In this document: positions 36,911 to 45,543 of the stretch, piece after piece
Layout: each line of letters opens with the position of its first letter
Position numbering within the stretch: position 1 is the stretch's first letter
Assembly: GCA_019058165.1 (NCBI GenBank)
Contig: JAHLVZ010000003.1
Span: 1-64,000 of the forward strand
Origin: Candidatus Heimdallarchaeota archaeon
Lineage (GTDB): Archaea; Asgardarchaeota; Heimdallarchaeia; JABLTI01
Direction: 5' to 3'
DNA: 64,000 nt
Translations under genes and position numbers: made by a program
The notes under the pieces: generated by a model
What the model was told of the DNA's origin: nothing
What the model saw: the letters and a program-made list of their open reading frames with translations, nothing else
Databases searched by the model: none

Positions 36911-37713
36911 ATGTCTTCAGATAGAAAAAAATCCTTCTTACTTGTGATGATGGTATTCGAAGTAATGGTTTAATACAGCTTTACTATGAGCTCGCTAAAT
37001 TTGCAGATGTAACTATAATTACTCCCAACGTCCAACGAAGCGCTGAAGGAAAAGCCATTACTATTAATCAAATTATTCGTGTAGGAAAAGAAGAAATAAC
37101 TCCGGATATCTCTTGTTATTCTATATCTGGATCATCAGCTGATGCATTTATTTTTGGATTAAATACATTAGAAGAAGGGTCATTTGATTTAGTTGTAGCT
37201 GGTATAAATCAAGGATTAAATATCTCTTCTCATATTGTAATGACTTCAGGTACTTGTACTGCTGCTTTTGAGGCTTCATTTTATGATGTTCCAGCAATTG
37301 CATTTTCAATGCATATGAATCCTGCTAATTACTTTGTTACTCCTACTGCTGAAACCTTTAGTAATTCAGCTAAAATTTCTGCTAAGATAACAAAACAAGT
37401 ATTGAAGATGGATTTCCCAGAAAAATTGGCTTTCATAAATATTAACTTTCCATATAATACTTCAAATGATACTCCTGTAAAAATCACTAAATTGGCAAAT
37501 AAATTCCTTGTTTTCAAACCTGAATTAAGAAAGGATCCAAGAAAAAACGATTATTATTTCTTTTGGGGTGATCCTGTCAAAGAAGCTCCAGAGGGTAGTG
37601 ACATAGAAGCAATAACTAAAGAATATATTAGTATCTCACCTGTGACAAGTGACTTAAATTTAAACAATAAAGCAGAAGAATTTACTCTATTGGATATATT
37701 AGTTAAAAAATAA
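36911..37713 (+). pseudogene. surE: 5'/3'-nucleotidase SurE gene with a one-base frameshift near the start
   Basis: The body encodes a SurE protein: ILLTCDDGIRSNGL with the metal-binding Asp pair, TPNVQRSAEGKAIT, SGSSADAFIFGL, FDLVVAGINQGLN and SGTCTAAFEASFYDVPAIAFS. ATG 36911 gives MSSDRKK in a different frame; both frames meet in a run of seven A at 36925-36931. One more A would join them into a full protein of about 267 residues. The body frame has a TAG at 36922 and no usual start before the active-site Asp. A start at ATG 37240 would lose the active site. The cause may be an A-run read error, slippage, or a real mutation. Confidence 0.85.
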
Positions 37714-37731
37714 AAAAAATAAGGTAATACC

Positions 37732-39144
37732 TTACTTTTTCTCTTTCTTCTTTGGTTTTAAAGGTCCTATTTTGTGGTAAACTCCTCTTTCAAAAATAAA
37801 ACTAATTTTGCCTGTTTTTGAATCAATTCTGAATTCACAAGGGAATTTAGTTATACCAGCTGGCATCCAGAATTTATAATTCTTTTTTGTATCTGTATAG
37901 GGAATTATTGGGAATGTTGGGCAGTCTTGTTCATGGTCTTTGAAATACAGTTGTTGACCATTTTTCACTATCTCTATTTTATTGATTCCCTTATATGATT
38001 GATACGAACCTACCAATTGATTTAGTTTTGATTCAAGTCTCAATGTTGGATGCTCTTCCATTGGATTCTTTCCTAATAAACTTGCAAGTAATGCTTGTGC
38101 TATTAATTCCCCTTGTGTTGCTCCTACGTTACCTTCAACAACTACACCCATTTTTTGCTTCAGAATAAAAGCTAAAAATGCACTTGATACTGCTGTAGAA
38201 CCTCCATGAGTATAGAGAGTCTCACCAAAGAAATCTTCAGTTTTTCCCAATCCAAAACAATAGTATGTTTTCCCAAAAACTCCTTGTGGCACCTCAATCA
38301 TTGGTTCTAACATGGTTTTGAGAGATTCCGGTTTTAGGATTTCATTTCCTTTAAAGGTTCCTTTGTTAAGAAACATCTGCAGATAGTTTTCCATTTCTTT
38401 TACTGAAGAAAGCAATCCTCCAGCAGCATAAATTAATTCATCAAAAGGATGAATAGATTCCTTTACCATCCCTTTGACTGTTGCATACGCAGTCATTCTA
38501 TCGTCTTCTTTTTCGAATTCTTCTCTCAAATATGTGGAACGCTTCATTGAGAGTGGTTTCAGGATATATTCATCCATGTATTCAGTATATTTCATTCCTG
38601 AAACTGCTTCTATTATTAATCCTAATAGAGCATACCCACCATTGAAATAGAAGAAGCGTTTTAGTGGTTCATCAAAAACTTCACCTTGTGCAGCATTTGC
38701 ATGCATTAACCAATCTTCAGAACTACTCATGGGAACATAGAGTTCCATCTCTGGAAAAGAATGTCTTCGAATTAAGACTGCAGCTATTCCAAGATCTGGA
38801 ATTCCAGATGAATGTGACATAAGATGTTTAATTAGCACTGGTTTGTCTTCTTTACCTAGTTTGAAGTCTATATATTTAGAAACAGGATCGTCAATTTTCA
38901 GTTTTTCTTGTTCAGCAAGTTGCAATATTGCAATACAAGTAAATGATTTATTTACTGAACCAATTCCATACAAAGTATCTGGTGTTGCAGGTAAGTTACC
39001 TTTTATTGATCTCGCACCAATTCCTTTGGTATAAATTGCTTTTCCATCTTGTACAACTGTTAAGCTTATTCCTGGGATTTTCATTTGTTGCATTAAAGCA
39101 GCAATCATCCCTTCTATTTTCTCTAATGAGTTATTTTCTGTCAA
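37732..39144 (-). CDS. serine hydrolase of the beta-lactamase/penicillin-binding family
   Basis: 470 residues. The catalytic SxxK is SVNK near residue 63, the Tyr-x-Asn motif is YFNGGY with Phe-Tyr-Phe before Asn, and THGGST near residue 310 matches the HxG box. LMSHSSGIPDLG is a family hallmark. A C-terminal domain of about 110 residues (MEEHPTLRLESKLN onward) is beta-rich. No signal peptide is visible, so it may act in the cytoplasm on peptides or esters. It is convergent with surE; AAGGT and ACCTT near 37722-37734 form a weak hairpin between them. Confidence 0.85.
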   Translation of the reverse strand: MTENNSLEKIEGMIAALMQQMKIPGISLTVVQDGKAIYTKGIGARSIKGNLPATPDTLYGIGSVNKSFTCIAILQLAEQEKLKIDDPVSKYIDFKLGKEDKPVLIKHLMSHSSGIPDLGIAAVLIRRHSFPEMELYVPMSSSEDWLMHANAAQGEVFDEPLKRFFYFNGGYALLGLIIEAVSGMKYTEYMDEYILKPLSMKRSTYLREEFEKEDDRMTAYATVKGMVKESIHPFDELIYAAGGLLSSVKEMENYLQMFLNKGTFKGNEILKPESLKTMLEPMIEVPQGVFGKTYYCFGLGKTEDFFGETLYTHGGSTAVSSAFLAFILKQKMGVVVEGNVGATQGELIAQALLASLLGKNPMEEHPTLRLESKLNQLVGSYQSYKGINKIEIVKNGQQLYFKDHEQDCPTFPIIPYTDTKKNYKFWMPAGITKFPCEFRIDSKTGKISFIFERGVYHKIGPLKPKKKEKK

Positions 39145-39309
39145 GAATTAGCACCTTTGAATTACAGAAACAAATTAAATGTTTGTATTTTCTTATTATT
39201 CTTCGGAAAATTACCAATCTTATGTAAATGGAATAAGATTATTATACGCTAAATTCAATGTGAATCTTACCTTTATTTTAAGGTAATATTAACTTGATAG
39301 TGACTAAAT

Positions 39310-39795
39310 ATGGGAAACCCAGAAGCAGCATTTGATAAGATATTGAAAAAACAGTTAACTAAACCTAATATTTCACGCAGTACAGCTTTAAGTATTATAC
39401 TTTTGGAATTAAAGAAAAAGAGCAATTTTCTGTCTTGTGTTTTAACAGATAATAATGGTTTACTTATGGCTGAAGATTTGCATCCACAGGATAATAGAGA
39501 CAATTTTTCAGCATCTTCTGGTTTGATCACTGATACTGCAGAGAAACTATCAGATTATTTAGGTATTGGAGGAATTGACTTAAGTTATTTTGTTACTCAA
39601 ACTAACATAATTTGGATGAAATCTATTTTTCTTCCTGATTGTAATGACAGACTTATCTTACTTGCTGTCAAAAGAAATTCCCTTTTATCTAAATTGCCTA
39701 AATCTACGTTAAAATTACTTGGCAAAGAAAAGGTTTTCATTCCATTGCTATTAGAAATCGCTTCTAAATATATCAGAGAATTTTGTGATGAATAA
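39310..39795 (+). CDS. roadblock/LC7-like protein
   Basis: 161 residues. After a helix (ALSIILLELKKKSN) comes FLSCVLTDNNGLLMAED, the first strand pair of roadblock domains. A helix (ITDTAEKLSDYLG) and the second strand set (NIIWMKSIFLPDCNDRLILLAVKR) follow, with an extra C-terminal helix. Such proteins are platforms for small GTPases. The gene is convergent with a TPR-longin protein, between the Rag-like genes and the RING cluster. Assignment rests on the pattern, not a motif with catalytic residues. Confidence 0.6.
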   Translation: MGNPEAAFDKILKKQLTKPNISRSTALSIILLELKKKSNFLSCVLTDNNGLLMAEDLHPQDNRDNFSASSGLITDTAEKLSDYLGIGGIDLSYFVTQTNIIWMKSIFLPDCNDRLILLAVKRNSLLSKLPKSTLKLLGKEKVFIPLLLEIASKYIREFCDE

Positions 39796-39883
39796 ATCAC
39801 TTATTTAGCTCTTTTTTTTTGATAAAAAGGAACATTTACTTAGATGGTTATTTATACAAATATTTGTTTAGACATCCCCTACT

Positions 39884-39926
39884 TTCGTCGATTTTTCGAC
39901 GAATATTGAGGTCTTAAAAACGAGAC
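39884..39926. repeat. hairpin repeat copy 1 between convergent genes
   Basis: TTCGTCGA and TCGACGAA pair perfectly around TTTT (39884-39903). A second hairpin (GGTCT and AGACC, 39909-39926) follows. The same 16-base core recurs at 45470-45487 and 46182-46201. Here it lies between two gene ends, so it may act as a terminator. Confidence 0.6.
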
Positions 39927-39965
39927 CGAATTATTTGCTTTGAAAAAAATAGTGAATAAGCTGAA

Positions 39966-42128
39966 TTAACTAAGTAATTCAGCAACTTTTTCTTCAAACC
40001 AGTTATAGAGTGGTGATGATTCTTCGAGTTCTTTATTGAGAATTAGAGATTTATCGATCATAAATTCGGATATTTCTTTTGAGAGTGTATTTAGTTTCAT
40101 AACAGCATCATAGTTCTCTTGGCTAACAATAAGTGCTAGGTTTAAATCATCAGTTACGTTTTGATAAAGAATAATGTTGTTTCCTCTACTTATAGAGAAA
40201 TAGGGTTCTGTAGTTCCAAATAGTTGCTTACCAAATGAATCAATTGCTGAAATGAAATTTGAAATCAATTGTTGATTCATTTTTTGAACATCAAAGATTT
40301 TTGTGTAAATAGTTAATCCTGCATTATTGATTAGAAGAATTAATTTTATATCAGCTTTTATCGGATCGATTTGTTGTGGCAATTGTACTAATTCTTCCAT
40401 TGTTGACTCGAGAACATGCATAACCATGACTTTCGCAGCATCTTTATTAGTAGCAATTTCATTCAAAAGTGGTTCAGTGAATAAGATCTCTTTTTCATCT
40501 TTTTCTTCTTCAGATTTCTTTCTTCTTGAGAATTCAAGTAATTGTGTAATCATTTTCTTATTTGCTTTTATTTGCGAATCTTCACTATCGGGTATTTCAT
40601 TGATGAATCTCTCAGCTGCATCCAAATTTTGTGAGAGAATCTCAAATCCCGCAAGTGTAACATTCTTTGTAGCTACCCATTCTGGTAAATCTAATGCTCC
40701 TACAAGTGTTAATAATTCATTTAATCTCTTCTTTGCAGAACCAAGATATCGTTCCTTTTCAGATATTTTGTAAAATTGTAAATCGGTATTTACTAGATTA
40801 TACACTGATGCTAAAGCATTGAGATAATCTTTTTGTTTGTTAAAATAATAAAGTGATTCTTCACCGTATTTATAAGCCAATTCGGAATTTATCTCTGCAT
40901 CTAGATAATAAACGAATTTTGAACTTGCTAGTATTGCCTTATTCATTAGTGTTGGTGCCTGTGCAACTTTTTCTTCCAAGATCTTAAGATATTTTGCTGC
41001 TAATTCATAATCATCTAAAGTCATTGCATTTGATGCAACAGCATAGGCCCTAAAAGGTGTCACTAATTCATTACTGGTATCAAGAATTTCTACAAGGCGT
41101 TTTAGATACTTTCTTGCTTCTCCTTTTCTGTTTGCTTGATTATGAATTCCTATTAAATTGCTTAATGTAGTAGCTATAGATTGATAATCACCTGTTCCTT
41201 CTACTAAATCAAGACACTTTTCATATGCTTCAGTACATTTGTCAGAATCAGTTAATGTATACATATAAGCTAAATTATGATAGAATGTAGATTTCCAAGA
41301 GTGACGTCCATGTACCCTGCCTAGTAATTTCTCTGCTTTCTCTAGATAGTCTAAACCTTTTGTTGGTTGTCCGGCACTATAATAAAGCATACCACTTACG
41401 TGGAGAATATTAGCTTTCATAACAGTGCTTTGACTCAACTCTAATACTTGTTGAATTTCTGGTCGTTCATAATACGCAAGGGCAGCATCGAGATTTTGTG
41501 CAGACATTAATATCTGACTTTTCTGTAAAATCATTCGAATAGCTAATTCTTGCACAAAAAAAACTTCTTTCGCTTCTACCCATTTCACAGCTCGTTTCCA
41601 AATCGCTTCTGCTTTTTGTGACAATTCTTCTATCTTATCGTATTCCTGTTTCATTCCATGAAACATTATTTCCAATAAAAAGCTTTGAAGATCAAGAATT
41701 ATGCTTGCTAATTTATCAGCTGCAACTAACCTATTAAAAATCATATTCCTGTTTTCATCAGTTAATCTTGATTTTGTAATTACTTGCTCAATATTGTCAA
41801 ATATTCCCTTATCTACTTGTAATTGAATATTATAATACTGCATTTCTGGGGAAAATGGATATACCGCAGCCATAGATGATATGTCTTTTTCTTTAGCTAA
41901 ATCCAATGAGATTTGTCCAAACATGATAAAGGCTAGAGAGGAGATATCCTCACCTTGAAACTTTGTTAAATAATCCTTTAAACCCAGGAATAATGCTTCA
42001 TATTTGTTTTTCATTTCAGCATAATTTTCTCTTATTATCTTTAGTATTCCTGATTTTTCTATAGGAGAAATAATAGCAAATAATGATCGATATTCAATAG
42101 GAATTAAATCTGTAGGATCGAAACTCAT
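39966..42128 (-). CDS. TPR-repeat protein with C-terminal longin/roadblock-like domain
   Basis: 720 residues, soluble. Residues of about 140-540 are helical repeats in the TPR style (TKGLDYLEKAEKLLGR, FYHNLAYMYTLTDSDKCTEAYEKCLDL, LSNLIGIHNQANRKGEARKY). From about 590 the pattern changes to alternating strands: IKLILLINNAGLTIYTKIFD, a helix, PYFSISRGNNIILYQ and NLALIVSQENYDAV, which fits a longin/roadblock domain. TPR repeats bind peptides and the C-terminal domain may bind GTPases. The ATG is preceded by GGAGGT. Confidence 0.65.
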   Translation of the reverse strand: MSFDPTDLIPIEYRSLFAIISPIEKSGILKIIRENYAEMKNKYEALFLGLKDYLTKFQGEDISSLAFIMFGQISLDLAKEKDISSMAAVYPFSPEMQYYNIQLQVDKGIFDNIEQVITKSRLTDENRNMIFNRLVAADKLASIILDLQSFLLEIMFHGMKQEYDKIEELSQKAEAIWKRAVKWVEAKEVFFVQELAIRMILQKSQILMSAQNLDAALAYYERPEIQQVLELSQSTVMKANILHVSGMLYYSAGQPTKGLDYLEKAEKLLGRVHGRHSWKSTFYHNLAYMYTLTDSDKCTEAYEKCLDLVEGTGDYQSIATTLSNLIGIHNQANRKGEARKYLKRLVEILDTSNELVTPFRAYAVASNAMTLDDYELAAKYLKILEEKVAQAPTLMNKAILASSKFVYYLDAEINSELAYKYGEESLYYFNKQKDYLNALASVYNLVNTDLQFYKISEKERYLGSAKKRLNELLTLVGALDLPEWVATKNVTLAGFEILSQNLDAAERFINEIPDSEDSQIKANKKMITQLLEFSRRKKSEEEKDEKEILFTEPLLNEIATNKDAAKVMVMHVLESTMEELVQLPQQIDPIKADIKLILLINNAGLTIYTKIFDVQKMNQQLISNFISAIDSFGKQLFGTTEPYFSISRGNNIILYQNVTDDLNLALIVSQENYDAVMKLNTLSKEISEFMIDKSLILNKELEESSPLYNWFEEKVAELLS

Positions 42129-42323
42129 ATTATGACCTCCAGCTACTTTGGAGAAAAACTGCTTAAAAAGGGAATTATTTACTATATTTAGTCTTTTTTG
42201 GTAGAAGCAAAAGCACTAGTTTTGATTACTTTTGCTATTTCAAGCAAAATTATGATTTCAAACAGGATAAAATGGTTTTTGTTTCAACCAATTATTTAGA
42301 TACTCTTTATGGAATTGGTTCTC

Positions 42324-42874
42324 TCAATTTGGACAATAAACAACAATTTGATTAGTTATGAAAGTTAATTTACATACTCCACATCGCTCTGCTAATATTT
42401 CCTCATCATAAATTAATGAATCTAGTGAGATTTCTTTTTCATCAACTGTAATTGGAAAAACTTGGCTAGATAATTGCAGCTCTTTTTCAAAAGAGCCATA
42501 GCGATCAAAGAATCTTTGACTTAAAGTATCTGTTCTGGGTTTAGAAACTTCTAAAACATCTTTTTGTTTCTTGAGAGAAACACTATGTCTGATACCAGCA
42601 AATAACCGATCCTTTGGTTCCGCTTTCCAATGGCTAGCTTTATTTCTTATGAAAATAATAAAGTGTATTAGTAAAGTAAAAGTAAAACAAAACCACCAAT
42701 TAGCATAAATGAAAAACTTATTCGGGCCATCCCGTCATTCGTGAGAGAATAAATGTGATTGTTTTCAATTATTAACAGTCTACTTAATTGCCAAATAAAA
42801 ATTGTAGCGTTAATAGCTACAAAGGGAATTGTTAACCAGTAAATTATGTTATAAGCCCGTTTTTCTCCTATTTT
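42324..42874 (-). pseudogene. decayed membrane RING-like protein gene
   Basis: On the minus strand one frame reads RAYNIIYWLTIPFVAINATI, then a second membrane segment FSFMLIGGFVLLLLY, and stops. A frame one base away continues with FIIFIRNKASHWKAEPKDR, a hydrophilic linker, then ERCGVCKLTF and YCPN before a TGA where the intact paralogues have the fourth Cys. No start codon is found upstream. Plan and length match the intact RING-like proteins at 43221-45419, so this is a fifth copy in decay, in inverted orientation. Confidence 0.6.
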
Positions 42875-43220
42875 CTATCCCAATTTACTTGATTTACTAA
42901 TGGTATTTTGTCTTCTTTATTTATATATGCCTTTAAATAGAGAATATATGATATTAACCATTATCATATAACCAGACGAATGTTTGTTTTAAACCTGAAA
43001 TTCTTTGATTAGATCTACTTATGATAATAAAGTGCCTCTGTAAGCATAAACTTAGGTTAATTAGTATAGACCAATTTAACACAAGTTCATACGAGAAGAA
43101 CAGTTAGTTATTTTATATAAAATCATGAATCTATCTAGCCTTATAATATGTCTCTTTCTTGAATATAATATCTATAAATAAGAGTAGATACCAATCAATA
43201 TTATTGTTAACATATGTCAG
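42875..43220. other. AT-rich region without a recognisable gene
   Basis: About 346 bases between the decayed RING-like gene and the first intact one. Several TATA-like stretches occur (for example near 42918 and 43111-43120) and may serve the plus-strand RING genes. I see no ORF, RNA gene or repeat. Confidence 0.35.
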
Positions 43221-43691
43221 TTGGGGATAATAATTAGTACTAAAAGAATAAGCAGATCCTTCCTTTACTGTGGAATTTTATCTTTAGTCTTAGCTGTTTC
43301 ATCAATCATCATTTTAGCCACTGTATCAGGCATGTTTCCAGCAGTATTCCCCGTCTTCATAATAATTTTATTTCTAACCTGTCCTATCTCACTAATCTTC
43401 TTATTTATCGCTTATCGAAGAGGGAAATCTCCACCGGACATTCAAACAAAAATTGAATTTATTAAATCTCAATATAAGTCATTTAGGTTGAAAGATACAT
43501 CTAAAGCCTACGTTTGTATGGTTTGTAAAAGGGATATCGAAATTAACCAAGATGTTCATAATTGCCCTAATTGTCACTCCTATTATCATGAAGAACATCT
43601 ATTTCAATGGTTACAAGTCAATACTTCATGTCCTGTTTGCAGTTTTGATTATTATCAAAATGCTTTGAAGACTAGAAAAAAGAAGAAATAA
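43221..43691 (+). CDS. membrane-anchored RING-like protein, copy 1
   Basis: 156 residues from TTG 43221. Two membrane segments (about 13-38 and 44-68) form a hairpin that leaves the C-terminus in the cytoplasm. The C-terminal domain has ligand order C-x2-C-x12-C-x2-C-x4-H-x2-H-x10-C-x2-C (CMVCKRD, NCPNCHSYYHEEH, SCPVC) with WL after the second His. This resembles E3 RING domains, but with four Cys before the two His. It is the first of four tandem paralogues, so a membrane ubiquitin-like E3 role is a hypothesis. Start MGIIIST is not certain. Confidence 0.7.
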   Translation: MGIIISTKRISRSFLYCGILSLVLAVSSIIILATVSGMFPAVFPVFIIILFLTCPISLIFLFIAYRRGKSPPDIQTKIEFIKSQYKSFRLKDTSKAYVCMVCKRDIEINQDVHNCPNCHSYYHEEHLFQWLQVNTSCPVCSFDYYQNALKTRKKKK

Positions 43692-43857
43692 AATAGAAGT
43701 CTCATTTTTATAAGACCCCTATTTGTTTCATTAGATCTTCAAGTGATTTTACCCAAAGAAATAGATAGAAATTGATATTATATTCCTTGAAATATTAGAT
43801 TTATATAGAGGGATTAAGAAATATAGTTTAAAGAAGGATTATTACGAGGGTTAAAAA

Positions 43858-44286
43858 ATTAGCAAGCTAAGAAAATCGCCTAAATTAGGTTATATTTGGT
43901 CAGGTATTTCTCTACTAACTTTCATTACTTCAATTGTACTATTATCAACGGTATTTGATGCTGGTACGACGGGTTTTTTAATACTAATACTCGTTTTAAC
44001 TTTATCATTTCCGAATATCTTTATTGGGTTATTGATAGGTTCTGTCTTAAGATCTAGAAGAAAGAAATCTCTAACAATAAATCAAATGAAATCAGTATAT
44101 CAACCAAAATTCAATGGAGAAAGTGCAGAAGAACTCTTATGTATGATTTGTAAACTGGAAATATTTCCAGGAGACATAGTCTATATTTGTTCGAACTGTA
44201 AATCTTATTATCATGAAAGCCACTTCCTTAATTGGTTAGTGATTAAAGCAACTTGTCCAGTCTGTGAGTTTAATTTCCTACAATAA
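43858..44286 (+). CDS. membrane-anchored RING-like protein, copy 2, with apparent ATT start
   Basis: About 142 residues if read from ATT 43858: SKLRKSPKLGYIWSGISL, two membrane segments (about 12-36 and 40-65), then LCMICKLEI, ICSNCKSYYHESHF and TCPVC, with the full ligand set of copy 1. The frame has no ATG, GTG or TTG between the TAA at about 43852 and TTG 44032; a start at the latter would remove both helices. The first residues align with MSKSRSS of copy 4, and GAGGG lies 9 bases upstream. So either ATT initiates or the start has been lost. Confidence 0.6.
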   Translation: MSKLRKSPKLGYIWSGISLLTFITSIVLLSTVFDAGTTGFLILILVLTLSFPNIFIGLLIGSVLRSRRKKSLTINQMKSVYQPKFNGESAEELLCMICKLEIFPGDIVYICSNCKSYYHESHFLNWLVIKATCPVCEFNFLQ

Positions 44287-44378
44287 TTTAGAAAAATAAA
44301 AATTAAAAGAAAGCAGAAACAATCTAATTTCTATAGTTTTAAATAATCAATAAAATAAAATATTAGTAGGGTGGAAAT

Positions 44379-44729
44379 TTGGGAAGTTCGTCGAACAGGA
44401 AGATTTTCACACCACAAATTGTTTTTGCAAGTTTAATAATCCTGAGATTTAATAAACATAGACAAGATAAGTGGCTTAAGACAGAATATGATGAGTTATT
44501 TAAAGACGAAGATAGAGAACAAGAACTAAGTGAAGAATTTAAATTAGTTCTCAAACCAGTTGTTTTCCAAGGAACTCTTGAGAATCAAATACACTCCTTA
44601 TACAACAATGATAATAAGGAAGGACAGGTAGTTCTTATTTGCTCCAAATGTACATCACATTTTCATAACAATCATCTATTGGATTGGTTAAAAGATAATC
44701 CCTTATGCCCTGTTTATCATGAAGATTAA
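44379..44729 (+). CDS. RING-like protein, copy 3, without membrane helices and with degenerate zinc site
   Basis: 116 residues from TTG 44379, with GGGTGG 5 bases upstream and stops just before in this frame. The membrane hairpin of the paralogues is absent. The domain keeps ICSKCTSHFHNNHLLDWL and CPV, but the first Cys pair is lost (FQGTL) and the last Cys is replaced by Tyr (CPVYHED), so it can hold at most one zinc. The N-terminus MGSSSNRK fits an N-myristoylation consensus. It may be a decaying copy or a regulatory variant. Confidence 0.6.
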   Translation: MGSSSNRKIFTPQIVFASLIILRFNKHRQDKWLKTEYDELFKDEDREQELSEEFKLVLKPVVFQGTLENQIHSLYNNDNKEGQVVLICSKCTSHFHNNHLLDWLKDNPLCPVYHED

Positions 44730-44777
44730 AAGAAATAAGAAGTGTTATGTAATAACAAAAAAAAAGGGAAATAAAAT

Positions 44778-45419
44778 ATGTCTAAATCTCGATCATCAAG
44801 AAGATTAATTGTCGAGTTAATAATCGGAGTTATTTTAGTTTTATCCTTAATTGCAACGATTTTAGTTGCTGAATTCGTTGAGGGTATTACTCAACAATTT
44901 GTAACAATTGCATTTATCACTTTAGGCATCCTTGTTTTATCCTTTATTTCTTATGGAATTTTTTATAGATTGTATAAGGCAAGACCTGAACTTTTCACTA
45001 GTTCATCTCAAAGTGGATTTAGAAAACCAATTGATAGTGTTCACTCTGACACTACTCGATTTGAGCCTATAATTAAAGAAGCAAAACCTGAGCTTTTTTA
45101 CGAAGGACCAAATGGGAAGAGAATTAGAGTATACCATGATAGTATCGAATCTGATAAGAAAAGATCTAGTTCACCCTATGATAGTGTTAAATCTGACTCG
45201 TACCAATATAAACCAAACAGGGGTTCCGGTAAGAAACCATTTACAGATTTTTGTTTGGAAGAAACAACAATATGTTTCATTTGTAAATTAAAGCTAGATA
45301 AAAACGAAAAAATCTATAGATGTCCAGAATGCAGGTCACCTTTTCATATTAAACATTTAGCTGAGTGGCTCAATGAGAACTCAGATTGCCCCGTTTGCAA
45401 TGTTGAATTATCACTTTAG
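44778..45419 (+). CDS. membrane-anchored RING-like protein, copy 4
   Basis: 213 residues, the longest copy. Two membrane segments (about 10-32 and 40-63) are followed by a polar linker of about 95 residues. The linker contains a repeated phrase (IDSVHSDTTRFEP, YDSVKSDSYQYKP). The RING-like domain reads ICFICKLKL, YRCPECRSPFHIKHLAEWL and DCPVC, the same ligand order as copy 1. The gene follows copy 3 by 48 bases. The linker repeat could be a binding or modification site. Confidence 0.72.
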   Translation: MSKSRSSRRLIVELIIGVILVLSLIATILVAEFVEGITQQFVTIAFITLGILVLSFISYGIFYRLYKARPELFTSSSQSGFRKPIDSVHSDTTRFEPIIKEAKPELFYEGPNGKRIRVYHDSIESDKKRSSSPYDSVKSDSYQYKPNRGSGKKPFTDFCLEETTICFICKLKLDKNEKIYRCPECRSPFHIKHLAEWLNENSDCPVCNVELSL

Positions 45420-45440
45420 CGGGTTTCACTTATGTTTTTT

Positions 45441-45487
45441 TGTCTCATTTTTTTGAGACCCCGAATGTGCGTCGATTTTTCGACGAA
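45441..45487. repeat. hairpin repeat copy 2 with terminator-like stem
   Basis: GTCTCA (45442-45447) pairs with TGAGAC (45454-45459) around a T-loop just after the last RING-like gene. It is followed by the core repeat CGTCGATTTTTCGACGAA at 45470-45487, seven paired bases around TTTT. The next bases (GATAAG...CATTAGTTGAA) resemble those after copy 3. It lies between convergent genes. Confidence 0.6.
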
Positions 45488-45543
45488 GATAAGTAATGAG
45501 AAAAACATTAGTTGAAATATTAAACAATGAAATAAATGATTAA

